Shown piece after piece: positions 8,739 through 18,150 of a DNA stretch of 64,000 nucleotides. This DNA is from Verrucomicrobiales bacterium (GTDB lineage Bacteria; Verrucomicrobiota; Verrucomicrobiia; Limisphaerales; J093). How positions within the stretch are numbered: the first letter of the stretch is position 1; the number at the start of each line of letters is the position of its first letter. The position numbers were made by a program, and so were the translations under genes. The notes beneath the pieces were generated by a model. That model was not told the DNA's origin and searched no databases. It saw only the letters and a program-made list of their open reading frames with translations. The DNA is taken from NCBI GenBank assembly GCA_024233215.1, contig JACKPW010000012.1, forward strand, positions 124,001 to 188,000, read 5' to 3'.

Positions 8739-10052
8739 CTATCGTGTCGCCGCCGGGCGATACGCTTCGGCCAGAAGCGTCATCGGGTGGGCGACGCGGA
8801 CCTCGGATCGACCGGCCGCCTTCAGTCCGTTGATCAGTTGGAGGTGGCAGCCGGTGTTGGCGGTGGCCACGACGACCGCTTGCGTGGATTCGATGTGTTT
8901 GAGCTTTCGATCCAGCAGCCGGTTGGCCATCTCCGGTTGGATGAGGTTGTAGATGCCGGCGCTGCCGCAGCACCAATTGCTTTCGGGGAGTTCCACCAGC
9001 TTCACCCAGGGGATGGCTCGGAGCAGGTCGCGCGGCTGGTTGACGATCTTCTGGCCGTGGGTGAGGTGGCAGGATTCGTGATAAGTGACCCGGAGTTCGG
9101 CGTGGCCGTTGGCTTCCGGCCGGCGGATGCCGATGTGATCCAGCCACTCGTGAATGTCCTTGAGCTTCTGATCCCACAGGTGGGCGCGCTCGCGGTAGGC
9201 GGGGTCCTCGGCGAGCAGCTTGCCGTAATGGCGTAGATGGGAGCCGCACCCACCCGCGTTGGTGATGATGGCGTCGAACTGGGCGGGCGGGAACTGGTCA
9301 ATGTTCTTGCGGGCCAGCTTGCGGGCCAGCTCGATCTCGCCGTTGTGGGCGTGAAGCGAACCGCAGCATTGCTGGCTCCGCGGGGTGTAGACCTCGCACC
9401 CGTTTTCCGCCAGCACGGTCACGGTGTCGCGATTCACGTCGCTGAAAATGAGGTCCTGCGCACAACCGGTGAGCATGGCGACGCGACAACGCCGTTCCCC
9501 GCGCGGGGGGGTGACTTCGGCGATGAGATCGGCGGAGAACTTGCCGGGGATGTCCGGCGTCATGGCTTCCAGTTCCTGCAGTCGTTTGGGGAACAGCTTC
9601 ATGACGCCGGAGCGCCGGATGAAATGCTGGATGCCGAGCCATTTCCATTGGTAGACGCGCATCAACCGGCCCACGAACCGCAACCGCGCGAGGTCCATGA
9701 ACAGCCATTTCACGGTGAACCAGCGGATGAGGCGGCGTTTGGGGGAATCGAGCTTTTGCTGGCGCTCGACTTCCGCGCGGGCGTTCTCGAAAAGTTCCGC
9801 GTAGTTCACCCCGGCCGGGCAGGCGGAGGTGCAGGCCAGGCAGCCGAGGCAGAAGTACATCTCCTCCGCGAAGGTGCGGGTGACGGGGAGGCGATCGTCC
9901 GCAATGGCGCGCATGAGGGCGATGCGGCCGCGCGGGCTGTGCCGTTCCAGTTTGGTGATGTCGTAGGTGGGACAGGTGGGCAGGCAAAGCCCGCAGTGCA
10001 TGCACTGCTGGACGACCGAGTAATCCAGATTCGCCAGATAGTTCGCGGTCAT
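8739..10052 (-). CDS. glcF: Glycolate oxidase iron-sulfur subunit-like protein
   Basis: 437 residues, the usual size of GlcF/LutA-type proteins. Two ferredoxin-like cysteine clusters lie near the N-terminus (CMHCGLCLPTCP beginning at Cys17, and CLGCLACTSACPAG), each expected to hold a [4Fe-4S] centre. Two CCG domains follow (TGCAQDL...QQCCGSL and YHESCHLTHG...NWCCGSAG). The protein passes electrons from an FAD-linked 2-hydroxyacid dehydrogenase such as GlcD to the quinone pool. No GlcD/GlcE gene is adjacent, so the partner is elsewhere and the substrate (glycolate or lactate) is uncertain. The downstream gap of about 90 bases shows no clear terminator. Confidence 0.85.
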   Translation of the reverse strand: MTANYLANLDYSVVQQCMHCGLCLPTCPTYDITKLERHSPRGRIALMRAIADDRLPVTRTFAEEMYFCLGCLACTSACPAGVNYAELFENARAEVERQQKLDSPKRRLIRWFTVKWLFMDLARLRFVGRLMRVYQWKWLGIQHFIRRSGVMKLFPKRLQELEAMTPDIPGKFSADLIAEVTPPRGERRCRVAMLTGCAQDLIFSDVNRDTVTVLAENGCEVYTPRSQQCCGSLHAHNGEIELARKLARKNIDQFPPAQFDAIITNAGGCGSHLRHYGKLLAEDPAYRERAHLWDQKLKDIHEWLDHIGIRRPEANGHAELRVTYHESCHLTHGQKIVNQPRDLLRAIPWVKLVELPESNWCCGSAGIYNLIQPEMANRLLDRKLKHIESTQAVVVATANTGCHLQLINGLKAAGRSEVRVAHPMTLLAEAYRPAATR

Positions 10053-10273
10053 GCGCGGGAGATGCCGGGGACTGATGGGAAGAGCCCCGTGGCACGGGGT
10101 CTAGTTGGCCGCAGCGCACCGGGTGTGTCAACTCAACTGCTGGGTGGGAAGGCGTCCCCGGGGGATGGTCGCCTGCCTGTCCGCCGGCCTGGAAGTCGGA
10201 GCGCCGACACTCCTGGTGGCCCGTTTCAACCGGATCCTGTCGCTCGCGGACCCGGCGGTCCGCGCTCCCGGCT

Positions 10274-11113
10274 TCACTGCAGGGCGGAGCGGAGGGTGGC
10301 GGCCCCGATGACCATGGTGAGGACGCCGATGATGATCTTGAGGTGGTCCTCGTTTGCCTTGTTGATGGCGAACACGGAAAAGGGGACGGAGCAGAGGGCG
10401 CCGGCGCACATCGGGATGAACAGGGTGAGGTTGACGTAGCCGCCCTTGATCAGGAACAGCGCGCTGGCGAGCAGGCAGGTGAAGGCCTCGGCAAAGGAGG
10501 TGATCCCCACGGCGGACCGGCCCGGGACACCGGTCAGAATCTGGCCGCTCGTGACGAGCGGTCCGTACCCGCCGCCGCTGACCGCCTTGTTGAACGAGGC
10601 GACGCCCGACAGCGCCAGCATCTTCCAGTTGCGATACACGACCACCCGCCGGGCCAGCACGACGACGAAGAACCCGGACAACAGGATGATGCAGCCGATC
10701 ACCTGGCGCAGGGTGTCCTTGGGCAGGTTCAAAGCCAGCATCACGCCGACGGTTGCCCCCACGACGCTGCCCCCGGCGAGCAGGGCCGCGGGTTTGAGGT
10801 CGCGGCCGCTCAGGCGGAAATCCACGTTCCGGATTTCGTGATGGAAGAACGCGGCGGTGAAGCCGCTGAGCAGCTCCGACAGCAGGACGGTGGGCACGAT
10901 GTCCGACGGTTCATAGCCGAGCAGGATGAGGGTGGGGGTGATGATGGTGCCGTAGCCCATGCCCAGTCCGCTGTCGATGAGCTCGCAGGCGAAACAGAGG
11001 GTGAACACGGCGATGGCCCGGCTGAGGACGAGGTCGTCATGAGCCCACACCGCGACCGCGGCGCCGGCGAGCACGAACCCGATCCAGAGGCTGCTTTTGG
11101 CACGATAGTTCAC
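10274..11113 (-). CDS. TSUP (TauE/SafE) family membrane permease
   Basis: 279 residues from a GTG at 11113, preceded by AAAGGA at a good distance; longer upstream extensions are Pro/Arg-rich and unlike the family. Eight or so hydrophobic segments are visible. The Gly-rich first helices (LIDSGLGMGYGTIITPTLILLG) and the mid-protein VSGGGYGPLVTSGQI are typical of sulfite exporter TauE/SafE proteins. Family members move sulfite, sulfoacetate or other organosulfur anions across the inner membrane. In a sulfatase-rich genome, export or import of sulfur oxyanions is plausible, but this is inference. It lies 221 bases upstream of glcF on the same strand, too far to assume one operon. Confidence 0.88.
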   Translation of the reverse strand: MNYRAKSSLWIGFVLAGAAVAVWAHDDLVLSRAIAVFTLCFACELIDSGLGMGYGTIITPTLILLGYEPSDIVPTVLLSELLSGFTAAFFHHEIRNVDFRLSGRDLKPAALLAGGSVVGATVGVMLALNLPKDTLRQVIGCIILLSGFFVVVLARRVVVYRNWKMLALSGVASFNKAVSGGGYGPLVTSGQILTGVPGRSAVGITSFAEAFTCLLASALFLIKGGYVNLTLFIPMCAGALCSVPFSVFAINKANEDHLKIIIGVLTMVIGAATLRSALQ

Positions 11114-11178
11114 CGGCGTTCCTTTCGACGGGAGGTTGGGGCGTGGTGCTGGGTGCGATGTCACGGCCGCCCTGGGGT

Positions 11179-11295
11179 GCCTGTCTGAAGAACCATCGGA
11201 ATGGAGCAGCCCGCGACCCGGGGTCCCGCCTTCTGGCGTTCCGGGTACCGCGTCGTCGGACGGCGGGACCCCCTGCCGGTCTTCTTCGGACAGGC
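11179..11295. repeat. MITE-like element A with nested inverted repeats
   Basis: Outer arms GCCTGTCTGAAGAA (11179-11192) and TTCTTCGGACAGGC (11282-11295) are complementary with one mismatch. A perfect inner inverted repeat, GGGGTCCCGCC (11220-11230) with GGCGGGACCCC (11262-11272), lies inside. About 117 bp, no coding capacity. Confidence 0.6.
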
Positions 11296-11437
11296 TCCCA
11301 CAGCGGACCGTTTGTCGCGGTTTCCCTCGGCTACGGTCCGGGGCCTGATTCAAGGCAGCCTTCTGGCATGCCAGCGGGGATTGTCAAGCGTCCCGATTCG
11401 TCTGGGGCCTCCTGGCATCCGGTATCTGGTCTCGTGC

Positions 11438-11608
11438 AGGGCCAGTGACAAAGTCAGCGCGAGTCGTTGGTTCGTAGCGCAGATATCTGATCTGGTGTAT
11501 CGCCGAATTCAATTCGGCAGACCGTCCGAATCTCCGAAGGCTTGCGGATTCGGCAATCCGCGACACAGCAGACTTGGAAGTCTGCGCTACGACTTTGTCA
11601 CTGACCCT
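11438..11608. mobile_element. MITE-like element B, 171 bp with 18-bp terminal inverted repeats
   Basis: Terminal arms AGGGCCAGTGACAAAGTC (11438-11455) and GACTTTGTCACTGACCCT (11591-11608) are complementary with one mismatch. A second nested pair, CGTAGCGCAGA (11473-11483) and TCTGCGCTACG (11581-11591), is perfect. Inside are two small hairpins centred on GCCGAATTCAATTCGGC (11502-11518) and CGGATT/AATCCG (11545-11560). No reading frame for a transposase exists, so it would be non-autonomous. The structure is seen directly; mobility is inferred. Confidence 0.7.
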
Positions 11609-11759
11609 GTGGCTTCGTGCGGAACTGTTTGCTTCGGGACCGGCATGTTCCTAGGCTGTGCTTCAGTGCGTGGCCCCCCGGGGTGTGCCTGCCAGCAGGG
11701 CCGGGAATCGGTCTGTGTTGAGGGGCGGAGTGCCATGGTCGGCGAACGTCCCGTGTCGA

Positions 11760-13226
11760 ATGCAATCCAATCCGTTCCCCAATCCGTCCCTCGCAACCTG
11801 GCAACCCAGCCGTGTCTGTCCGACCCTGATCCTGGTGATCCTTGGGCTTCGGTTGGTTTCAGTGCATGCCCTCGAAGTGCCCCCCAACGAAGTCTGGGTT
11901 GCTGCTCAAGCCCCGGCGTATGGGGATGGCAGCAGCGCGGATTCGCCGTTGGACGGTTCTACGGCGGAACGCCTGGAAGGCTTGTTGGAAGAGCTTTACG
12001 CGCGCCACGGCGACTATGGTCCGGGGCTGAGGTTGCGGTTCCTGGCGGGGCGGTATGACACCGGTGGCATCGGGTTGCGTCCCAACTGGTGGGTTGAGGG
12101 TGCGGGGATGGACCTGACCGTGCTCCGGCGGGTGCCGACCGACCGGGATCGGAGATTCCGCACGCCCCAGTGCCAGGTGATCCTGGGCGGCTGGGTGGAG
12201 CAACAGGATGCCGGGGGGCAGGACTTGGTGGGGCGTGACTATCGAAACCTGCGGGTGGCGGATCTCACCCTGGATGCCAACTGGTCGGGACTGAAGAATG
12301 ACCTCGGGGCGTCGGTGAAGAAGGCATCCGGTCTGGCCCTGGTCTGTCGGGAGGCGGAGGTGGTGCGGGTGAAGGTCACCCACAGCGGTGCCCTTGGCGG
12401 TCGGGCCGCGTGGCAGGAGGTGTTCCCGATCATGGTGCTTTCCATGCTGGACGATCCCAGTGGTCCGGCCGGCTACGGGTCGTCGGTCATCGACATCCAC
12501 GACTGTGTGGTGGAAGGCATGATCGAGGGGCCGGATCGGGCGTTGAATTTCCCATACGCGACCGGGATCCTCGTGGGGCATCGGGACGCAGATCCGGTGA
12601 CCGGTCCGATGGAGGTGCGCGTTCACCACAACGAGGTGCGCGGGATGCTCAACGGGGTGGCGTTCGGCGGCGCCTATGTGAAGTCAGCGGTCTTTGAGCA
12701 CAACCGGGTGAGTGGTTGCGGCGGCGGGTTCAACTTCGACACCGGCGGGAACCGGAACGTCATCATCCGGGACAACGAGTTCCTGGATTGCATCGGCGGG
12801 GGCAACGTGGTGGTTGGGAGCAATTTCCAGATCGTGTCGAATCGGTTTCAGATTCGCTACGACGTGACGGGGAAGTTTTCGGGTTGGAACAGCGCCCTGC
12901 GCATTCGGGACTATACCCGTGCGTTTGAGATCCGGGGCAACCGGATCGAGGTGCCCCCGGGAACCGTTGCCCGACCCGGCGCACAGACCGCGGGCATCCG
13001 GGTTTATGGCAGCGGAATCGGCGTGGAATGGAGCCGGGACGAAACCGGTGCCTGGCATGCCACGATCCTGCGGCACGTGATCGCGGACAATCTCATCGAC
13101 CCCTTGCTCGTCAACCATGCCGTCCCGGCCAAACCCGGTGACTGGATGTACCTGCAGATTGACGGTCAGAACTTCGATCTCAGCGGCCAGGCAGGCGTGG
13201 GAGACGGGGTATCCCACGAGTGGTAG
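11760..13226 (+). CDS. Secreted right-handed parallel beta-helix protein
   Basis: 488 residues from the ATG at 11760; the frame is open further upstream but this start leads into a plausible signal peptide (hydrophobic LILVILGLRLVSVHA). After it comes VWVAAQAPAYGDGSSADSPLDG, the common opening of pectate-lyase-like/beta-helix proteins (a 'DGSS...P' turn). Residues about 240-430 show short repeats of N-rich turns (IHDCVVEG, VHHNEVRG, FEHNRVSG, IRDNEFLD, IVSNRFQI, IRGNRIEV), matching parallel beta-helix coils. Such proteins bind or cleave polysaccharides; catalytic residues could not be assigned. The gene converges on the pentapeptide-repeat gene 24 bases away. Upstream DNA is filled by MITE-like repeats, so the promoter is unclear. 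Confidence 0.8.
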   Translation: MQSNPFPNPSLATWQPSRVCPTLILVILGLRLVSVHALEVPPNEVWVAAQAPAYGDGSSADSPLDGSTAERLEGLLEELYARHGDYGPGLRLRFLAGRYDTGGIGLRPNWWVEGAGMDLTVLRRVPTDRDRRFRTPQCQVILGGWVEQQDAGGQDLVGRDYRNLRVADLTLDANWSGLKNDLGASVKKASGLALVCREAEVVRVKVTHSGALGGRAAWQEVFPIMVLSMLDDPSGPAGYGSSVIDIHDCVVEGMIEGPDRALNFPYATGILVGHRDADPVTGPMEVRVHHNEVRGMLNGVAFGGAYVKSAVFEHNRVSGCGGGFNFDTGGNRNVIIRDNEFLDCIGGGNVVVGSNFQIVSNRFQIRYDVTGKFSGWNSALRIRDYTRAFEIRGNRIEVPPGTVARPGAQTAGIRVYGSGIGVEWSRDETGAWHATILRHVIADNLIDPLLVNHAVPAKPGDWMYLQIDGQNFDLSGQAGVGDGVSHEW

Positions 13227-13249
13227 ACTCCGGTTTGCCGCGGTGCGGT

Positions 13250-14440
13250 CTACGGCCCAGGGACCACCAAGCCATCAGGCATCATGGTCTGGAAGAGAAT
13301 GACGCTTCCCATCATCTCCGCCGAGGGAATCAGCGCCCCGCGCAGGCTGGCATACGTCAGGTCGGCGCCGGTCAGGTCGGCGGCACTGAGGTTCGCCGTC
13401 TCGAAGCGGGTGTCGATAAGGCGGGTGTTCCTCAGGCTGGCGGAGGAGAGATTCGCCCCACTGAGGTCCGCGTGGCTCAGGTCCCCGTTGTCAAAGACCG
13501 CCTGGGACAGGTCCGCCCCCTGCAGCTCAACCGCCCGCAAGTCCACCCCGGCCATGTTGAGGAATCGGAGATCCAGGCCTTCCGCCCCGCTGAGAAACAG
13601 TTGGGTCCGAAGCCGGGTCGCGGGCGAATCGGTCGCCACGTTCGCGTTGGGCAGGACCGTCTCGGACAGAATCACGCCCGGGTAGAACGACAGGGTGCCC
13701 CAACGGGCTCCAGCCAGGTCCACGCGGGTCAGGTTGGCATTGGAGAGCCGGGTCTCGGCCAGATTCGCATGCTCCAGTCGGGCTTCCGTGAGGTCGGCTG
13801 CATTCAGGTTCGCCAGGGCGAGATCGGCCCGGTCGAGGTTAGCGCCCCGGAGGTTGGCACGTTCCAGGTCGGTTCCGACGAGAACCGCCTCGCTCAGGTC
13901 GGCTCCGGCGAGGTTGGCGTGCGGCAATCTCGCCCGGGTCAGGTTGGCCCCCCGCAGATCGGCTCCGCGGAGATCCATCGCAGCCAGGTTTGCCCGGGGC
14001 AGTTCCGCGCCGCTCAGGTCGATCTGACGGCGGATGCGGAAGAACCCCGCCGATCCCGCCAGTGGGAAGTCCCAGCTCAGGGTGACCTGTCCCGCCATCG
14101 GCCGGACTCCCGCCACGGGAATCCAGGTTCCCAGATCCCGGCTCCTCTCCATTGCGTAGGAAAGCGAATGCAGGAGTCCGACCTGCTCCAGGGACCGGGA
14201 GACGGAGTTATCCCAAACCAGAACCCCGCGGCCTGCCGCCACCTGGACCGTCAAACCCAGCGCATCGACGGTGCCGGCCGCCGCGGTGCTGCACGCCGCC
14301 GCGCCGGCCACGACCGCCAACCACAGCGCGGATCGGGAGGTTCGATCCCACCGCGTGATGGGGGCGGGCGGGGCGGGGTGGCACCGGGTTTCCCAAGATG
14401 CGGCCGGTCTGGCGGTACTGCGTTCGGGTATGCTGGACAT
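13250..14440 (-). CDS. Pentapeptide-repeat protein with N-terminal FYR-type domain
   Basis: 396 residues. A hydrophobic stretch at about residues 37-56 (ALWLAVVAGAAACSTAAAG) looks like a signal sequence, so an exported protein is likely; the exact start is uncertain. Residues about 60-135 resemble the YxxExSxxL...W...FFRIR domain found at the C-terminus of other proteins here. From residue about 138 to 385 the protein consists of A(D/N)Lxx pentapeptide repeats (RADLALANL, GADLRGANL), forming a right-handed quadrilateral beta-helix, with a short break near residues 245-270. Function is unknown; most pentapeptide proteins are scaffolds. Known gyrase-protecting members are cytoplasmic, so that role is unlikely for an exported protein. 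Confidence 0.85.
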   Translation of the reverse strand: MSSIPERSTARPAASWETRCHPAPPAPITRWDRTSRSALWLAVVAGAAACSTAAAGTVDALGLTVQVAAGRGVLVWDNSVSRSLEQVGLLHSLSYAMERSRDLGTWIPVAGVRPMAGQVTLSWDFPLAGSAGFFRIRRQIDLSGAELPRANLAAMDLRGADLRGANLTRARLPHANLAGADLSEAVLVGTDLERANLRGANLDRADLALANLNAADLTEARLEHANLAETRLSNANLTRVDLAGARWGTLSFYPGVILSETVLPNANVATDSPATRLRTQLFLSGAEGLDLRFLNMAGVDLRAVELQGADLSQAVFDNGDLSHADLSGANLSSASLRNTRLIDTRFETANLSAADLTGADLTYASLRGALIPSAEMMGSVILFQTMMPDGLVVPGP

Positions 14441-14505
14441 ACGCCATACTTCCGATAAGCGACTCCCAGCGGGCCGTCAACCCCAACGCCAATATTGATC
14501 CGACC

Positions 14506-17500
14506 TCAACCCGCGGAGGACTCGGGCCGGCGACGGGCCCGGCGTTTGGGCGGTTCGGGGAGTTCGTCGTCGAGTTTGGGCAGGTAGGCCCCGGTTCCGA
14601 GCAGTTCCTCAATGCCGCGTTCGAGCTGGATCGAGGGGGTGACGCGAAACCCGCTGCCCGGCTCCATGAACACCGCCGCGCCCTCGTCCGTCCGCAGGAT
14701 CAGCGTGACCGAGCAGGGGCCCGGGTTGGCCTGCAGCAGTCCGGCCAGATGTTCCAGTCTTTCCCGTCCGAGATGGGCCCGGGTCAGGCGCAGGTGAAGC
14801 TGCTTCGTGAATCGCGCCGGAGCCTCGTCCAGGGCCATGATGTCCACCGGGAAGATCTTCGGCCGGTCATCGCCCAGGTTGGTTTCGCCGGTCACCAGGA
14901 CCGCCTTCTTCGGCTCGAGCAATGCGGCGAACTTGTCGAAGTTGTCATCGAGACAGAGCACCTGGATGGTGCCCTCGCGATCCTCCAGCGTGATCAGCGC
15001 GTAGGGGCGCTGGGACTTCTTGGAAATGCCCTTCTGCACCGCGGCGATGAGTCCGCCCACCCGCGTCATGGAACGGTTGGGCAGGTCGGCCAACGAGGCG
15101 GACGTGGCCCGGGCGTGTCGTTGCAGCACGCTTTCGTAGGGCGCCAGCGGGTGTCCGCTGAAATAGAAGCCGAGCAGCTCCTTCTCGCTCGCCAGCCGTG
15201 CGGCAATCGGCCAGTCCTCCACCTCCGGCAGTTTGCCGGGGTCGGGCAGCCCCGCCTCCTCCAGCGCGCCAAAGAGCGAGGTCTGACCCTGGGCGCGGTC
15301 CTGGGCCTCCGTGGCCGCCCGCGAGATCGAGGCGTCGATGCCGGCGAAGAGCGAGGCCCGGTTCGGACCGAGTCCATCACAGGCCCCCGCCCGGATCAGT
15401 GCCTCCAGCACCTTGCGGTTCACCGCACGCGTGTCCACCCGATCACACAAATCCGCCAGCGACTCGAACCGGCCGGTTCCGCGCGCCGCGAGGATGGCCT
15501 CGACCGCGCCTTCGCCGACGCCCTTGATGGCTGCCAGGCCGAAGCGGATCGGGCGTTGCTCGGGGGGCAGGTCGGCGCCCGTGGCCTCCGCCGGCGCGAA
15601 GTGGATCCGGCTTTCGTTGACGTCCGGGGGCAGGGTCTCGATGCCCATGCCCCGTGCCTCCTCGATGTATTGCCCCAGCTTGTCGGTGTCCGCCAGGTCG
15701 TTGGTCATCATGGCGCAGAAGAACTCCACCGGATGATTGGCCTTGAGGTAGGCGGTCTGGTAGGCGACCGCGGCGTAGGCGGCGGCGTGGGACTTGTTGA
15801 AGCCATACCCGGCGAACGCCTGGAGGAGGTCGAACACCTGGTTCGCCTTCTCCTCCGGGATGTCGTTCTTCTCGCGGCAACCGGCCACGAACTTCTCCCG
15901 CTGCTGGACCATCTTGGCGACGTCCTTCTTGCCCATGGCACGGCGCAGGAGGTCGGCGCTGCCGAGGCTGAAACCGGCGAGGGCCTGGGTGGCCTGCATG
16001 ACCTGTTCCTGATAGATCATGATGCCGTAGGTCTCGCGGCAGATCGGTTCGAGCAACGGATGCTCGTAGGTGATCTGCACCTCGCCGTGACGCCGCCGGA
16101 TGAAGTCCGGGATGAGTTCCATGGGCCCCGGACGGTACAGGGCGATCAAGGCGGTGATGTGCTCGACGGACTTGATCTGGAACTTCCGGCACAGGTCGCG
16201 CATGCCGCCGGATTCCAACTGGAACACGCCGAGCGTCCGCGCGTTGTTCAGCAGGTCGTAGGTCTTCGCGTCGTCCAGGGGCAACTGCTCGATGGAAAGC
16301 TCAATCCCCTGCGTGCCCTTGACCAGCTCGCAGGCGTTGCGGATGACGGTGAGCGTCTTCAGCCCCAGGAAATCCATCTTCAACAGGCCAAGGTCCCCGA
16401 CCGGGCCCATGGCATACTGGGTGACGATGGCGCCGTGTTCGTCCTGTTTCAGCGGCAGGCTGTTGACGAGCGGCTCCCCGCCGATGACCACGCCCGCGGC
16501 GTGGACCGAGGCGTTGCGCGTCAGGTCCTCCAGCACGAAGGCGGTTTCGATCAACTCGTGAGTCTCCTCCTCGGTGTCGTAGGCCTGCTTGAACTCGGCC
16601 GATTTCTCCAGCGCCTTGGTCAGGGTGATCCCCAGTTCGTTCGGGATCATCTTCGCGAGCCGGTCCGTCTTCGCATACTCCAGTCCCATCACGCGGCCCA
16701 CGTCGCGGATCACGGACTTGGCGCCCAGTGTGCCGAACGTGATGATCTGGGCCACGGACTCCCGGCCGTATTTCGCGCGCACATACTCGATGACATCGGC
16801 GCGGCGGTCATCGGCGAAGTCGATGTCGATGTCGGGCGGGTTGACGCGTTCGGGGTTCAGGAAGCGTTCGAACAGGAGGTTGTAGCGGAGGGGATCGACG
16901 TTCGAGATCTGCAGCAGATAGGTCACGAGCGACCCGGCCGCGGAACCACGGGCGACACAGGCGATGCCCTGGCTGCGGCCGTGCCGGACGAAGTCGTCGA
17001 CGATGAGAAAGTAGCTGACGAACTTGAGGTGTTCGATGGTGGCCAGTTCGCTTTCCAAACGACCCAGGACCTCCTGGGTGGCTGATTCCAGCGTCGCGGG
17101 ATCCTCCGGATCGGCGGTCGAGTTCTCCTTGAGGAACGCGGGCAGCCGGCCCGGCTCGGCTACCGACTCGATCACATAACGGTCCGGCTCGGTACGAACT
17201 TGAAGTCCGTAGCGTTCCTCCAGTCCCTTGCCCAGCAGGTGGCGCAGGTAGGACTCGTTGGTGTGCCCTTGCGGCGGGGTGAATCCGGGGTACTTGAGCT
17301 GGCCGAACTCGATGTTCACATCGCATTTGTCGGCGACTTCCAGCGTGTTCCGGACCGCCTCGGGGACCTCGGCAAACAGGGCGGCCATTTCCTCCGCCGA
17401 CCGCAGGTAGAACTGTTCCGGCTGGTAGTGCATCCGCTTGGTATCCTCCAGCGTCGTCTGGGTGCCGATGCAAATCAGGCAGTCGTGCGCGTGGGAATGC

Positions 17501-18150
17501 CCGCGCTCGAGGTAATGCACGTCGTTCGTGGCGACGAGTTTCAGCCCGAATTCCTTCGCCCACGGAATGAGGTGGCGGTTGACCTTGGCCTGCTCGGGAA
17601 TCTGGTGGTTCTGCAGCTCCAGATAGAAGTGGTCCGGACCGAAGACCTGCTTGAACCAGTCGATGGCGTCCCGCGCGCGGTCCGGCTCATCCTGGGCGAT
17701 CAATTCCGGGATTTCACTGGCGAGGCAGCCGGAGGAAACGATCAGCCCTTCGTGGTGCTTTTCGAGCAACTCCTTGTCGATGCGCGGTTTGTAGTAGAAG
17801 CCCTCCAGATGGGCCGCCGTGGTGAGCTGCATCAGGTTCCGGTAACCCGCCTCGTTGCGGGCCAGGAGCAGCAGGTGCTGGTAGGCGTCGCGACCTCCCG
17901 CGCGGGTCTTCTTCTCCAGCCGGCTGCCGGGGGCGACATACGCCTCGAACCCGATGATCGGCTTGAGCCCCTTCTTCCTCGCCTGTTGGTAGAACTCAAT
18001 CGCGCCGTGCATCACCCCATGATCGGTGATGGCCAGTGCGGGAAACCCCAGCTTGACGGCGTGATCCACCAAACGGTCGAGCCGGCACGCCCCGTCCAGC
18101 AGGGAATACTCGGTGTGAACATGCAGGTGGACAAACTCAGCCGTCGCCAT
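14506..18150 (-). CDS. dnaE: DNA polymerase III alpha subunit (replicative polymerase)
   Basis: 1214 residues from the ATG at 18150, followed at once by FVHLHVHTEYSLLDG, the start of the PHP domain; the frame extends 12 codons upstream. Domain order is PHP (about 1-280), polymerase palm with PDIDIDFADDRR (the catalytic Asp pair), thumb and fingers (GRPM-type PGPMELIPDFI, NKSHAAAYA), helix-hairpin-helix, OB fold and C-terminal domain. QTSLFG near residue 955 fits the internal beta-clamp-binding motif. The PHP metal ligands known from mycobacterial DnaE1 (HVH, Asp19, TDHG, FEAY, SGC, NDVH) all appear present, suggesting an intrinsic 3'-5' exonuclease. It is the housekeeping DnaE1 type, not DnaE2. 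Confidence 0.97.
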   Translation of the reverse strand: MATAEFVHLHVHTEYSLLDGACRLDRLVDHAVKLGFPALAITDHGVMHGAIEFYQQARKKGLKPIIGFEAYVAPGSRLEKKTRAGGRDAYQHLLLLARNEAGYRNLMQLTTAAHLEGFYYKPRIDKELLEKHHEGLIVSSGCLASEIPELIAQDEPDRARDAIDWFKQVFGPDHFYLELQNHQIPEQAKVNRHLIPWAKEFGLKLVATNDVHYLERGHSHAHDCLICIGTQTTLEDTKRMHYQPEQFYLRSAEEMAALFAEVPEAVRNTLEVADKCDVNIEFGQLKYPGFTPPQGHTNESYLRHLLGKGLEERYGLQVRTEPDRYVIESVAEPGRLPAFLKENSTADPEDPATLESATQEVLGRLESELATIEHLKFVSYFLIVDDFVRHGRSQGIACVARGSAAGSLVTYLLQISNVDPLRYNLLFERFLNPERVNPPDIDIDFADDRRADVIEYVRAKYGRESVAQIITFGTLGAKSVIRDVGRVMGLEYAKTDRLAKMIPNELGITLTKALEKSAEFKQAYDTEEETHELIETAFVLEDLTRNASVHAAGVVIGGEPLVNSLPLKQDEHGAIVTQYAMGPVGDLGLLKMDFLGLKTLTVIRNACELVKGTQGIELSIEQLPLDDAKTYDLLNNARTLGVFQLESGGMRDLCRKFQIKSVEHITALIALYRPGPMELIPDFIRRRHGEVQITYEHPLLEPICRETYGIMIYQEQVMQATQALAGFSLGSADLLRRAMGKKDVAKMVQQREKFVAGCREKNDIPEEKANQVFDLLQAFAGYGFNKSHAAAYAAVAYQTAYLKANHPVEFFCAMMTNDLADTDKLGQYIEEARGMGIETLPPDVNESRIHFAPAEATGADLPPEQRPIRFGLAAIKGVGEGAVEAILAARGTGRFESLADLCDRVDTRAVNRKVLEALIRAGACDGLGPNRASLFAGIDASISRAATEAQDRAQGQTSLFGALEEAGLPDPGKLPEVEDWPIAARLASEKELLGFYFSGHPLAPYESVLQRHARATSASLADLPNRSMTRVGGLIAAVQKGISKKSQRPYALITLEDREGTIQVLCLDDNFDKFAALLEPKKAVLVTGETNLGDDRPKIFPVDIMALDEAPARFTKQLHLRLTRAHLGRERLEHLAGLLQANPGPCSVTLILRTDEGAAVFMEPGSGFRVTPSIQLERGIEELLGTGAYLPKLDDELPEPPKRRARRRPESSAG

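Larger units (their letters stand above)
11114..11759. other. Non-coding region rich in inverted repeats
   Basis: No supported gene lies between the GTG of the TSUP permease and the ATG of the beta-helix protein. Two separate MITE-like elements (11179-11295 and 11438-11608) occupy much of it. The open frames here have no family features. Confidence 0.7.

Noticed and set aside
10188..10216. Imperfect palindrome around GGAGCGCCGACACTCC between glcF and the TSUP gene
   Set aside because: Resembles a REP unit but has mismatches and no second copy in the window, so it was not listed as a repeat.
14398..17085. Plus-strand open frame of 895 residues opposite dnaE
   Set aside because: Antisense shadow; dnaE on the other strand is unmistakable.
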